Source of the DNA: Oscillospiraceae bacterium
GTDB lineage: Bacteria > Bacillota > Clostridia > Oscillospirales > Oscillospiraceae
NCBI GenBank assembly: GCA_024404215.1
Contig: JAKSQI010000012.1
Span: 1-17,380 of the forward strand
Length of the DNA: 17,380 nt
Reading direction: 5' to 3'
The notes under the pieces were generated by a model, which was given only the letters and a program-made list of their open reading frames with translations, was not told the origin of the DNA and ran no database searches. Both the position numbers and the translations under genes were made by a program. Every line of letters begins with the position of its first letter. Positions within the stretch are counted from its first letter, which is position 1. This document shows, in pieces, positions 1 to 7,574 of this stretch.

Positions 1-269
1 TCCAGATACAGCTGTGCGGAAAAAGCAATCGCTATGGCTGTTTTTTCAACGCCATCCGCTTCCCGTAAAAGATCACACAGCCGATCTCCGTTCTGTCCGC
101 AAACAGCGGTCAACGCAATCGGCTGCCGTTTTTCTGTTTCTACCAAACAATAAATAGCTGTCCCTTGTATTAACAGCAAAAATGCAAGTAGCAGACCTAA
201 CCCTGGAAGCAACCCCAACCGTTGAAAGCTGAGAACTCCCAGGCGAAAAAACTCCCATTTTCGTCTCAT
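1..269 (-). CDS. Membrane protein, N-terminal fragment (runs off the left edge)
   Basis: An open frame of 89 complete codons begins with ATG at 269 and reaches base 1 without a stop, so only the N-terminus is present. The protein starts with a basic, aromatic stretch (MRRKWEFFRLG). One strongly hydrophobic segment follows at about residues 19-41 (LLPGLGLLLAFLLLIQGTA), and then a soluble part. That layout fits a membrane-anchored protein with a large extracytoplasmic domain, such as the first helix and periplasmic-type domain of an FtsX/MacB-like permease, but the fragment is too short to name a family. Its ATG overlaps the TGA of the upstream gene (ATGA), and AGAAGG sits about 9 bases before the start. 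Co-translation with the ABC-transporter cluster is therefore likely. Confidence 0.72.
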   Translation of the reverse strand, partial: MRRKWEFFRLGVLSFQRLGLLPGLGLLLAFLLLIQGTAIYCLVETEKRQPIALTAVCGQNGDRLCDLLREADGVEKTAIAIAFSAQLYL

Positions 270-1837
270 ATACTCTGCCTTCTGTTTCTTGCATAAAAGA
301 TGGCTGCGCCTGCTGCTCCAAGAAGAATCACTCCGCCTATGCCAGCTGTAATCCACCATTGACCAGCGTTTTCAACACTTTCTTCTTCGTCTGCTCCTGA
401 CAATCCAGTGATTACCGGCGGATAAATGGTAATGCCAAAGGTGTAATCCTCGCTATACTCATGACCATCTTCATCCTCATAACGCAGGGTTACCGTTCCT
501 TCGGTCCATCCGTAAAGTTCACTGCCTGTATACCCCTCTGTCATTTGAACGGACCCGGCAAATACATTGATTTTTGCGTTTGCTTCTGTCCCACCGGCCA
601 TATTACCAGCAAAGGCAGTACCAGCAGAAAGTAAGCCATTGCCGGAAACCTCGCATCTGACATTATATAGATTTCCCCGTCCCAGATTAAGAATCTGAAA
701 GTTCATGGGAAAGGTCTCACCGGCATTGATAGTGTTTTCTAAATGTGGCAGAGTCAATTCCACCCGTGTCGGCTGGGACAGTTTTATTATTGCAGTACCG
801 GAAGAGTTTGCTGGAACAGCGTCCCCATATTCATAAGAAAACTCCAGCCGAACGCTGTATTTACCCGCCGCTGTAGATTCGTCCGTTCTGTATTTCAGAG
901 TTAATATCTTCTCTTCCTCGCAGCCCAAGCTGGATAAGTAGGTTACATCCGAATCGTTCAGCAGAGTAAAATTCAAACTGTCACAGATTGCTGTGACAGT
1001 GAGATTGGATACCGGGATGGTTTCACTGGTATTTTTTACTGTCACGGTCAGTTCAATTTCTTCTCCCGCTAGTGCCGTTTCCGGTTTCATTTGGTAGGAT
1101 GTTGCCAATACCTTCGGCTGAGAAACCATAGTTTCTTTAACAGGCACCTTCTCTTCCGACAAACCGCTCTTGCCATCGGCAATGGTAACATAGATTGTAA
1201 ACATCTCCATAACCGCTGTCCCGTCTTCTGTTCTTGCAGTCATCGTCGCATTCACCGGGTAAATACCGTTAATCCGTTCTGAACTTAACGGCAGTTCCAA
1301 CTGCAGTAGCCAAACATCCAGTTTTTCCTGTCCAAATGAATAGGCTTTTAATGACACTGTTTTTTGATAGTTTCCGTAGATAAACGGTGAACTTGTTGTA
1401 GACCCAAGATCAATCTTAGCCTCAGCTTCGTTATTCAGAAATTTACCGGAGGGAATGACGGGCAACACAAGAATTGCTCTGCCTCCGGATACGGTAGGAA
1501 TATAACCGTCTTGATAGGCACTCTTCATGTTTTCATAAATATGAACCGTGTCCAATCTCATATAGTTCCCGGCTGAAATTTGTCCGGAGTTTTCCAAGAA
1601 CTCTTCCATCGGTGTCCGAAATTCGTCTTGGTTGACCATATCGGCTGGACCTGGATCTTCCTCTGTTCCGGCATTGGAAGACTCTGATTCCGTTGGGTTT
1701 ACAGATTCACCTTCCGCCATTTCTGTACCACCCTCTGCGTCTGCCCGTGCTGTATCATCCACACGGACAGCGGCGGCCGGTATCATGAGGCAAAAGCACA
1801 GCAAAAAGGCCAGTATTCCGGAGGTTATCTTTTTCAT
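266..1837 (-). CDS. Secreted, C-terminally membrane-anchored beta-domain protein (COG1361/CARDB-like)
   Basis: The protein is 523 residues from the ATG at 1837, chosen because it gives a clean signal peptide and has AAGGTG about 9 bases upstream; a longer in-frame start at 1882 lies inside the preceding gene. A signal peptide covers about residues 1-23 (MKKITSGILAFLLCFCLMIP, then AAA). An acidic Ser/Glu-rich linker spans about 32-70. Two Ig-like beta domains of the CARDB/COG1361 kind are suggested near 245-352 (typical pattern ALAGEEIELTVTVKNTS) and 356-470 (NAGETFPMNFQILNLG). A single transmembrane helix lies at about 494-515, followed by a basic tail (ARNRRQSI). The protein should sit outside the cell, anchored in the membrane. 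Such proteins often accompany ABC transporters in Clostridia; the role is unknown. It follows the second ATPase by 5 bases and overlaps the next gene by 4. Confidence 0.82.
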   Translation of the reverse strand: MKKITSGILAFLLCFCLMIPAAAVRVDDTARADAEGGTEMAEGESVNPTESESSNAGTEEDPGPADMVNQDEFRTPMEEFLENSGQISAGNYMRLDTVHIYENMKSAYQDGYIPTVSGGRAILVLPVIPSGKFLNNEAEAKIDLGSTTSSPFIYGNYQKTVSLKAYSFGQEKLDVWLLQLELPLSSERINGIYPVNATMTARTEDGTAVMEMFTIYVTIADGKSGLSEEKVPVKETMVSQPKVLATSYQMKPETALAGEEIELTVTVKNTSETIPVSNLTVTAICDSLNFTLLNDSDVTYLSSLGCEEEKILTLKYRTDESTAAGKYSVRLEFSYEYGDAVPANSSGTAIIKLSQPTRVELTLPHLENTINAGETFPMNFQILNLGRGNLYNVRCEVSGNGLLSAGTAFAGNMAGGTEANAKINVFAGSVQMTEGYTGSELYGWTEGTVTLRYEDEDGHEYSEDYTFGITIYPPVITGLSGADEEESVENAGQWWITAGIGGVILLGAAGAAIFYARNRRQSI

Positions 1838-1842
1838 TATTC

Positions 1843-2436
1843 CTACACCTTCTTTAAATGCCCATCTTCCAAGCGATAGCAAAACAAAGCTGCTTCCGCG
1901 TCCCGTTCATTACCGCTAATCCACAGAACAGATGTCCCGCTTTCAGTTGCTGCCCTGTGAAGTGCTGCCAACAGCCTTACCCGGTCTGTTTCTGACAGTC
2001 CATAGCTTAAATCATCGCAAACCAACCAGTCCGGTTTTGCAGAAAAGGCCAGCAACAGGGCCGCCAAAGCCTTTTGCAGCGCCGTGAGCTGATACCAATG
2101 GGCTCCCAGCAATTGAGTCATTTCAAACACTTCAGCCAATTCCCTCATTGGTTCCGCATTCTCATGCAGCCGTTTCTGCATGTGGATGGCCTGACGCAAG
2201 GTCAGTTCTTTCAGCACGGCTGTGTGTCGGGATACTGGCTGCATTCTGCCTCCCATCCACACCTTGCCGGTTGTCGGCTCTATCAATCCGCAGGCGAGTC
2301 GGCAGAGCGTTGTTTTCCCGCTGCCTCCCGCACCTATACAAAACACCATTCCACCTTCACTGTGCATTTGCACATCCTGCAGCACCTGTTTTCCGTTTAC
2401 ATTCACGGAAGCATGCTCAATCATCAATTCTATCAT
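1843..2436 (-). CDS. ABC transporter ATP-binding protein with degenerate catalytic motifs
   Basis: The protein is 197 residues from the ATG at 2436, one base after the stop of the preceding ATPase gene; an internal ATG at 2424 is an alternative. A longer frame to 2556 only reads into the upstream gene. Walker A is intact (GAGGSGKTT, residues 35-43). The other motifs are eroded: the signature LSGGQ is LTALQ (117-121), Walker B is WLVCDD (137-142) with Asp142 where the catalytic Glu normally stands, and the switch His is replaced in WISGN (172-176). It should bind ATP but hydrolyse it poorly on its own. Placed directly after a canonical ATPase and two different permeases, it is best explained as the asymmetric partner of a heteromeric ABC transporter. 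The substrate cannot be read from the sequence. Confidence 0.85.
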   Translation of the reverse strand: MIELMIEHASVNVNGKQVLQDVQMHSEGGMVFCIGAGGSGKTTLCRLACGLIEPTTGKVWMGGRMQPVSRHTAVLKELTLRQAIHMQKRLHENAEPMRELAEVFEMTQLLGAHWYQLTALQKALAALLLAFSAKPDWLVCDDLSYGLSETDRVRLLAALHRAATESGTSVLWISGNERDAEAALFCYRLEDGHLKKV

Positions 2437-2437
2437 T

Positions 2438-3076
2438 TCAGCGTATCTCCGCCAAGACACCAGCATCCATCTCACATACCGTGTCACACAGTTCATCAAT
2501 ATCCTGCTGATTATGACTTGCCAGCAGGATTGTTTTGCCCTGCCGCCGAAGGTCATCTACCAAATCCCTCATAGTTTGAACCGCATTCTTATCCAGTCCA
2601 TTGAAGGGCTCATCCAGTACCAGCAGGGACGGATCTTCCATAATAGCCTGAGCAATTCCAAGCCGTTGCCTCATGCCAAGACTATACTTTCCCACAGGCT
2701 GCCGCAAGTCAGGATTTAGACCGACCCTCTCAATGGCATACCGGATTGCCTCTCGGTCTGCTTTTTTGTTCAAGGAAGCCAGTAATTCCAAGTTTTTCAG
2801 TCCAGTCAATCCCGGTAGGAATCCCGGTGTCTCAATAATCAGCCCCAGAGCTGGCGGGAAATCCACATCCTTCCCAATGCGCAGAGAATTGACGGTTATT
2901 CGCCCTTTGGTTGGTCTCAGAAATCCGCAGATACATTTCATCATGACTGTTTTTCCGCTTCCGTTGTTGCCGACAATTCCATGTATTTTTCCTTTTTCAA
3001 AAGTTCGGCAAACATCCTGCAAGACGGTCGTCTCGCCGAAGTTCATCCATACATGTTCCAGTTCAATCAATGTCAT
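2438..3076 (-). CDS. ABC transporter ATP-binding protein (BcrA-type, canonical)
   Basis: A 212-residue nucleotide-binding subunit with all ABC motifs. Walker A is GNNGSGKT (36-43). The Q-loop region reads IETPGF (81-86), as in bacitracin/lantibiotic-type ATPases. The signature is YSLGMRQR (131-138), Walker B with catalytic Glu156 is LLVLDE (151-156), and the switch is ASH with His188. The LGMRQRLGIA version of the signature is typical of the BcrA/antibiotic-export and immunity class. The ATG overlaps the TGA of the upstream permease gene, with GGAGG a few bases before it, so the two are translationally coupled. It presumably energises the two upstream permeases together with the degenerate ATPase that follows. 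The transported molecule is unknown; peptide export or envelope-stress resistance is a family-based guess. Confidence 0.95.
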   Translation of the reverse strand: MTLIELEHVWMNFGETTVLQDVCRTFEKGKIHGIVGNNGSGKTVMMKCICGFLRPTKGRITVNSLRIGKDVDFPPALGLIIETPGFLPGLTGLKNLELLASLNKKADREAIRYAIERVGLNPDLRQPVGKYSLGMRQRLGIAQAIMEDPSLLVLDEPFNGLDKNAVQTMRDLVDDLRRQGKTILLASHNQQDIDELCDTVCEMDAGVLAEIR

Positions 3077-3975
3077 CTGCCTCCTTCCGTTCCGGTGAAT
3101 TCAAAGTTGTATTTTTGAATGCCCCGATGGCACACCGCCGTCAACAGCAGTATCAATGCCAGAAACAGGGTATAGGACTGCCAAAGCCTGGGCAGTCGGT
3201 CATAGCCAAAGTTGTGCATGGAGTAGGTGGCATGATTCAGAGGGGACAGCCACCCCATCAGCACATTAGCCTTGTAATAGAGTTCCTCCGGAAGCTGAAG
3301 CAGAGAAGCTACAGATGACGGCAGCAGCAGTATGCCATACAGCGAGAACCCAAATGCCCCTACTAGACCAGCACGCTGTCCATACAGAAGTATCAGCGCC
3401 ATCATTAGCAGGGACAGAACTAAAGCATACAGAATCATTAATAGGAAGATTTGCCCGGTGCAGGAAAAAGGCCGCGATAATTCCAAGGTTTTCACTAAAA
3501 CCGGAAGTCCCGAACGGACTCCATCTCCGGAATAGCCCAAAATAGCAGCTGTTTTGCTCCACACATTACCTGGGAAGGCAATTCGAGCACACAAAACCAT
3601 GGTTGATAATAAAACAAAAAGAAAGAAGATACAGGAGGCCGTTATCAAATAAAGCAGTTGCCCTGCAAGCCATACCTTCCGCCGTGTACGCATTAAGTAA
3701 TACGGTGTTGCTGCCGTCAAAAATGGCATGTCCGAAAAAAGAAGTACCAAAAGCAGAGATATCAGCAAAATAGACTTACCATCGCCAAAGGTCCACACAA
3801 AAGGTTCTAACATCTGAAGCGTTGTCCCGTATTCCTCTGCCGAAGTTATAACCTTATCCGACAGTAAAAAACACAGAATAAAGGTCAGCAGAAAGGTAAT
3901 TATGATTTTTGGATTCCATTGCCAGCGACGGTAATTATAAAGGCATACCGATAGGGCCTGTTGGATTTCATTCAT
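3073..3975 (-). CDS. ABC-2-type transporter permease (second of two)
   Basis: A 300-residue polytopic membrane protein with about six hydrophobic segments, near residues 25-40, 69-87, 105-131, 175-200, 203-222 and 268-285. Between the first two segments is a roughly 28-residue polar loop (SDKVITSAEEYGTTLQ...). Helix number and basic cytoplasmic stretches (YLMRTRRK) fit an ABC-2-type permease, but the sequence is divergent and shows no diagnostic family motif. Its ATG overlaps the TGA of the other permease gene (ATGA), and its own TGA overlaps the ATG of the ATPase gene. Two different permeases plus two different ATPases imply a heteromeric exporter. Substrate unknown. Confidence 0.85.
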   Translation of the reverse strand: MNEIQQALSVCLYNYRRWQWNPKIIITFLLTFILCFLLSDKVITSAEEYGTTLQMLEPFVWTFGDGKSILLISLLLVLLFSDMPFLTAATPYYLMRTRRKVWLAGQLLYLITASCIFFLFVLLSTMVLCARIAFPGNVWSKTAAILGYSGDGVRSGLPVLVKTLELSRPFSCTGQIFLLMILYALVLSLLMMALILLYGQRAGLVGAFGFSLYGILLLPSSVASLLQLPEELYYKANVLMGWLSPLNHATYSMHNFGYDRLPRLWQSYTLFLALILLLTAVCHRGIQKYNFEFTGTEGGR

Positions 3976-4736
3976 AGTCTGCTAAGTCTCCTTCTCGCTG
4001 CCAAGCAGAAGGCGACTCCCATACAGGCCGTCAGTTCCGCAATTATAAAATCAGCCCCCAGACGTCCCATCGGCCACTCCGCTTCGGGATTCAGCCACCC
4101 ATATGGATACAGAATATATAGCCAACGGCAATACCGTTCATGAAAAATAATCAAAAGATAGTAGACAACAAAGGGTGATGCGTAAGCGATGTAACGACTG
4201 TCCGTAACCGTTGAAAACAGTAGCCCTGCCGTTGCGCAGAACATGCCCACGAAGGCTGCGCTCAAGCCACCACCAAACAGTTGCTGCTGTAATTCTGATA
4301 AAGTCACGCCTGCCTCAGGTGATGCCTGCAACGGCAGAGTTACCATTGTGATTACTCCGCCGACAACCAGAATTCCCAGACACGGCAACAGGAAGCCAAT
4401 GAGGAGGCACGCTGAAAGCCTAGTCAACAGATAGTTTCTCACAGAGCTTCTGTGTAGGTACAGTCGAATAAAGCCTGTCTTTATATCCTCACAGAAAGAT
4501 GCCGTATAAGGAAGGGCAACCCATATGGGGAGGGTCATACGAAAAACATCGCTGCTGATAGCGGTCAGAAGCAAATTCATGTGCAAGCCGTAAACAGACA
4601 ACTCTTCCATCCGAAAAGCCGCCACTATTCCCTGAAGGCAGCCGCATAAGAGCGTCAAAACCACTCCGGTCAGTCCCAGATAGAACCCCGAAGTGGTTAT
4701 GGCATGATTCAACTCTGTTTTCAGTATCTGTATCAT
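3972..4736 (-). CDS. ABC-2-type transporter permease (first of two)
   Basis: A 254-residue membrane protein with about six hydrophobic segments, near residues 18-40, 53-75, 105-133, 155-172, 182-200 and 228-246. The start with a short polar head (MIQILKTELNHAITTSGFYLG) followed by a helix is typical of ABC-2 permeases in BcrB-like exporters. The region CEDIKTGFIRLYLHRSSVRNYLLTR (quoted in part: IRLYLHRSSVRNYLL) resembles the cytoplasmic coupling segment where such permeases contact the ATPase. The ATG at 4736 is preceded by GGAAAG about 3 bases away. The gene lies 60 bases after the lipoprotein gene, with a perfect hairpin in that gap. The 3' end overlaps the next permease by 4 bases. Family assignment is from layout and context; the substrate is not deducible. 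Confidence 0.85.
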   Translation of the reverse strand: MIQILKTELNHAITTSGFYLGLTGVVLTLLCGCLQGIVAAFRMEELSVYGLHMNLLLTAISSDVFRMTLPIWVALPYTASFCEDIKTGFIRLYLHRSSVRNYLLTRLSACLLIGFLLPCLGILVVGGVITMVTLPLQASPEAGVTLSELQQQLFGGGLSAAFVGMFCATAGLLFSTVTDSRYIAYASPFVVYYLLIIFHERYCRWLYILYPYGWLNPEAEWPMGRLGADFIIAELTACMGVAFCLAARRRLSRL

Positions 4737-4749
4737 ATCTTTCCAATCC

Positions 4750-4780
4750 TGTGAGCGGCAGATAAGAATCGCCGCTCACA
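4750..4780 (-). other. Perfect intercistronic hairpin between lipoprotein and permease genes
   Basis: TGTGAGCGGC at 4750-4759 is the exact reverse complement of GCCGCTCACA at 4771-4780, with an 11-base loop. On the transcribed strand it is not followed by a T run, so it does not look like an intrinsic terminator. It may be an mRNA-stability or processing element that sets different levels for the lipoprotein and the transporter genes. It ends 13 bases before the permease ATG. Confidence 0.6.
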
Positions 4781-4796
4781 TTCAACGATTACTCGG

Positions 4797-6278
4797 TTAA
4801 TATCCTTGAGCCAAATCTATGACACTTCCGTCCGTGGCATTAATAATCAGCAAGGCTTCCTTTGGAGGTTCTCCGGAAACCATCGTTGCCTCATTCTCTA
4901 GGATATACCCATATAGGACCCAAGCCGGTATGAGGTAAAACTCAGACTCAGAATCTTTGACATAGGTACGAACATATTCAAGACGCGTTTGAGAAATATG
5001 TACTTCTGCTGAATGAACTCTAATCTGTCCTCCGTTGATTGTATCTGTCAGGTAGCCTAAAGTGTACTTATTGGTTAACTGATTTTGAATATACGGGAGT
5101 GCCTTCTCAAAAGACATGATTCCATCAGGAGGGTTGGATTCTTTTACTATTTCCAATGGTGTATCAAGCATAATTGTCATTATTTTGCCATTACTTACAT
5201 AAATCTGCATATCAGTAGCTGTACAGGTTGGACGATAGCTTTCTGAGTATGTATAACTTCCCTTTGCATCTGTCACGGGAATGCCATTATACACAGGTGT
5301 ACAATCCATAATCATAGCATAGGTTGCACTCCCGGACCCTTCCGGTTTATACTCTTGATAGCCGATTTGTTGAATCACCCACTCCCCCAGATTAATATCC
5401 GATAGAAAAGATTCTGCTAAAGAAACTGCATTGTCTTTTTCCGTTTCGGAGAACGGCGTTGTCTGATAATAGCTCCACTCAGAAGTTAAACTGTCTTGCA
5501 CATGAGGATACAAGTAAAATGTGCTGACCAAGTGTTCAGGGGCCTCACATTTTGCGCACCAAATGAAGTACGGGATATGATCTCGAGTGGTCGTCATCTT
5601 AACGCTGTCCAACCAATCCGCACTCGCAAACATGGTATATTCATTACTATTTTCTGATGAATAATATGAGTCAAAAAAAAAAAAAAAATCCGATAGAATT
5701 GTTGCTTTCTGTTCCGGAGCCAAGGCATAGTCTGCTTTTAAGGCCTCAATCTGACCAGCAAGAAAATCTTGGTATTTTTCTATACGGGTCTTCGCCTCCT
5801 CGTAGGTTCTGCATTCTCCACAGTTTACCAGGGCTTGAATATCTTCTTCAGAAAACAAAGCAGCATGCTGCTTTTCCAAAATCAAAGCCTCTAATTGCTC
5901 CTTTGTCCTTACCTCAGAATACTCATACAGCGGGACTTCACCCAATGAAGCGAGCACTATGGACTTGATTTCGTCTGGGAGCAAAGAATGTGGTCTAACA
6001 ATTTTTATGGTTGCGCACCCATCAGAATCAACCAAAGCAATATCGTTGGAAATTTCAAAACCAATCGTTTTGTTTTCGTTAAAGAAATACGCTGCGCAGT
6101 TCTCTGTATTGATATTTCCAAGGACACCCTCTAACCCAGATTCCACCTGAGCAGAATCAGTATTGTCATTCTTTGATGCAACATTATCCCTGTCCGGCGT
6201 TTCAGCACAACCACAGGCGGAAAGTGCTAATGTAACCGCCAGCAGATAATGTATGATTCTTTTCTTGATATTGTTCAT
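4797..6278 (-). CDS. Putative lipoprotein of unknown function with in-frame poly-T tract
   Basis: The protein is 493 residues. The N-terminus is a lipoprotein signal: basic head, hydrophobic core (HYLLAVTLALSAC) and lipobox LSAC with Cys22, so lipidation and attachment to the outer face of the membrane are expected. A polar linker is followed by a large soluble domain. The C-terminal half contains paired segments of the kind EFYLIPAWVLYGY and LLIINATDGSVIDLAQGY, seen in uncharacterised Firmicute lipoproteins; from memory this resembles DUF6034, unverified. A run of 16 T (5673-5688) encodes the end of Asp197 and Phe198-202. Any one-base change there ends the protein early. No Shine-Dalgarno is visible before the ATG, which lies 11 bases after the stop of the peptidoglycan-binding gene, so reinitiation is possible. 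It is upstream of, and likely co-transcribed with, the ABC transporter. Confidence 0.88.
   Translation of the reverse strand: MNNIKKRIIHYLLAVTLALSACGCAETPDRDNVASKNDNTDSAQVESGLEGVLGNINTENCAAYFFNENKTIGFEISNDIALVDSDGCATIKIVRPHSLLPDEIKSIVLASLGEVPLYEYSEVRTKEQLEALILEKQHAALFSEEDIQALVNCGECRTYEEAKTRIEKYQDFLAGQIEALKADYALAPEQKATILSDFFFFFDSYYSSENSNEYTMFASADWLDSVKMTTTRDHIPYFIWCAKCEAPEHLVSTFYLYPHVQDSLTSEWSYYQTTPFSETEKDNAVSLAESFLSDINLGEWVIQQIGYQEYKPEGSGSATYAMIMDCTPVYNGIPVTDAKGSYTYSESYRPTCTATDMQIYVSNGKIMTIMLDTPLEIVKESNPPDGIMSFEKALPYIQNQLTNKYTLGYLTDTINGGQIRVHSAEVHISQTRLEYVRTYVKDSESEFYLIPAWVLYGYILENEATMVSGEPPKEALLIINATDGSVIDLAQGY
5673..5688 (-). repeat. 16-base homopolymer (T16 on the coding strand)
   Basis: Sixteen consecutive A on the plus strand, T on the coding strand, lie inside the lipoprotein gene at codons 197-202. 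The frame is open at length 16. Adding one T produces TGA directly after the tract. Removing one T produces TGA about 26 codons later (reading TTG ACT CAT ATT ... AGA TGA). Confidence 0.95.
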
Positions 6279-6289
6279 TCTAGCGTGTA

Positions 6290-6793
6290 TTAAACAGCAA
6301 AATATTTAAGCTGTCCAGCATCATTATAGGCGTACCAACTAGAGGCAACACCAGCTGAGGTTGGTTCATAATACCGCCGGATTGCCGTTGAACCGGAATA
6401 ACCATTGTTCACCCGATAATAGGTATAATATCCGCTTGTCCCATAGTTGTACAGAGTATCCCACAAGTAGCCCCAGGTGAGCGAACCGATTTCACCGTCA
6501 GGCACCGGAACGCTTTTGATACTTTGAAAGTATGCAACTGCAGAATTGGTATAAGAACCATAAATACCATCAACCCCAGTAACACTACCATAGTTCGTTA
6601 AGTAATTGCGTGTAGTAGCGTTATAACGATACATAATTGCTTGAACAGCATATGCATGACTTGTGTACGAACTCATACTCTGACCGGGGAATGCGCGCCA
6701 TGCTGTACGTGAGGCAGAGACAGAAAAACATGTGCCGATCAAAAGTGCAACAGCAAGAATCATTACCAAAAGCAGATTAATTCGATGTTTCAT
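6290..6793 (-). CDS. Secreted peptidoglycan-binding-domain protein
   Basis: A 167-residue protein from the ATG at 6793, chosen because GGAGGT lies 8 bases before it and it opens a signal peptide; the longer frame to 6862 has no such support. The signal peptide is about residues 1-27, with likely cleavage after VSA. Residues about 45-112 match the PG_binding_1 pattern: AVQAIMYRYN, then VDGIYGSYTNSAVAYFQ, and DGEIGSLTWGYL. In that domain VDGxxGxxTxxAVxxFQ is diagnostic. The remaining 50 residues are rich in Tyr, Ser and Gly with no catalytic motif visible. It should be exported and bind cell-wall peptidoglycan non-catalytically. It lies between agrB and the lipoprotein gene and has its own promoter. 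Candidate roles are a wall-targeted effector or a wall sensor; neither is shown by the sequence. Confidence 0.88.
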   Translation of the reverse strand: MKHRINLLLVMILAVALLIGTCFSVSASRTAWRAFPGQSMSSYTSHAYAVQAIMYRYNATTRNYLTNYGSVTGVDGIYGSYTNSAVAYFQSIKSVPVPDGEIGSLTWGYLWDTLYNYGTSGYYTYYRVNNGYSGSTAIRRYYEPTSAGVASSWYAYNDAGQLKYFAV

Positions 6794-6815
6794 AATATAG
6801 AACCTCCAATTTTTT

Positions 6816-6824
6816 ATTATAACA
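6816..6824 (-). promoter_or_regulatory. Extended -10 promoter for the peptidoglycan-binding gene
   Basis: The minus strand reads TGTTATAAT, an extended -10 box (TGn plus TATAAT), about 23 bases before the ATG. There is no good -35 at 16-18 bases, which suggests dependence on the extended element or on an activator. The predicted leader is only about 15 bases and contains the GGAGGT site (6802-6807). Confidence 0.6.
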
Positions 6825-6935
6825 GAAATGTACGGCCGCTCCATTTCCATTATGCCTACCATAATTGCTCAGTTTGATACAATGAGTTTTTTCAGTAGTT
6901 TTCTACCATAGAAGTCGTCACATTTTCAATAGCAC

Positions 6936-6970
6936 CTGCGCGAAACGACATAAAACGCCCATTTTTGGGA
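6936..6970 (+). repeat. 35-base direct repeat, copy 1 (downstream of agrB)
   Basis: This copy begins ctgcgcgaaacgaca and ends catttttggga. It matches copy 2 at 8380-8414 at 30 of 35 positions in the same orientation, with differences confined to one base after the first block and a four-base central block. It begins six bases beyond the agrB stop codon, in the 182-base gap before the peptidoglycan-binding gene. Its conservation outside coding sequence suggests a protein-binding site, possibly for the local LytTR regulator. Confidence 0.75.
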
Positions 6971-6975
6971 ATTCT

Positions 6976-7572
6976 TTACTCTCTTTTTCGTTTTCCTAGG
7001 CCTATTATTTGTTTTGTTATTACAGGCCATTGCAAAACCATCGGCAACAGAATCCCTACCCCCAAAGGTGCGCTCTGGGACAAGTGCATAACACGTAGTA
7101 GAAAATACGCAACAATAAAGATTGCCATAATCAATGACGCTATTAGTTTATATTTTTTCTTCTCTGCTTTCGTTTGCTCTGCATCATCACTGTTGATAGG
7201 GCTAAAGCAATATATTCCGATTATGGATACAAAAACCAACACAGACAGAGCTTTCCCCAAATCATGCTGTATTACAAAATTGATTCCATAACACGCCAGC
7301 CCGAGCAATATGGTTGAGCACACAACGCATAACAGCGGTGACTTAAAATGAAAGCCACCGCTGTATTTGCGAACGAAAACAAAGGGCAGAATAATCAGCA
7401 GGCAATCTGGCACTTTTGCGAAAATAACCCCCACAATTATTGCCATTACAAAAGGCATTAGATTGAATACAAACGTGTAGGTTGCATATTCATATAATTC
7501 CAGTTCATGTTCTGAAATCGCGCCTATTTGAACTAACCACTCCGCAATAGCCTTTGAGTTCTTCTTCAGCAT
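6976..7572 (-). CDS. agrB: AgrB: autoinducer-peptide processing membrane protease
   Basis: A 198-residue integral membrane cysteine protease of the accessory gene regulator B family. AgrB removes the C-terminal tail of AgrD and helps close the ring of the autoinducing peptide. The family signature RKYSGGFHF (residues 68-76) supplies catalytic His75, and Cys82 lies seven residues later in SPLLCVV. The seven-residue spacing is the same as His77/Cys84 of S. aureus AgrB. Hydrophobic segments lie near 33-53, 54-67, 79-98, 108-128 and about 145-180, fitting the usual membrane topology, and the tail is basic (GLGKRKRE). The ATG is 2 bases after the agrD stop and its ribosome site lies within agrD, so the two are coupled. 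agrD precedes agrB here, the reverse of the staphylococcal order. Confidence 0.95.
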   Translation of the reverse strand: MLKKNSKAIAEWLVQIGAISEHELELYEYATYTFVFNLMPFVMAIIVGVIFAKVPDCLLIILPFVFVRKYSGGFHFKSPLLCVVCSTILLGLACYGINFVIQHDLGKALSVLVFVSIIGIYCFSPINSDDAEQTKAEKKKYKLIASLIMAIFIVAYFLLRVMHLSQSAPLGVGILLPMVLQWPVITKQIIGLGKRKRE

Positions 7573-7574
7573 TC

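Noticed and set aside
5657..5968. Plus-strand frame beginning with a poly-Lys run opposite the lipoprotein gene
   Set aside because: The Lys run is only the A16 tract read on the other strand; there is no domain, promoter or ribosome site.
6290..6862. Longer start for the peptidoglycan-binding protein at 6862
   Set aside because: The upstream 23 codons cover the extended -10 promoter and the GGAGGT site; the ATG at 6793 gives a proper signal peptide.
6958..6969. CCCATTTTTGGG palindrome after agrB as a terminator
   Set aside because: Only a 4-pair stem on an A/T loop and a weak T run. It is not preserved in repeat copy 2, so it is better treated as part of the 35-base repeat.
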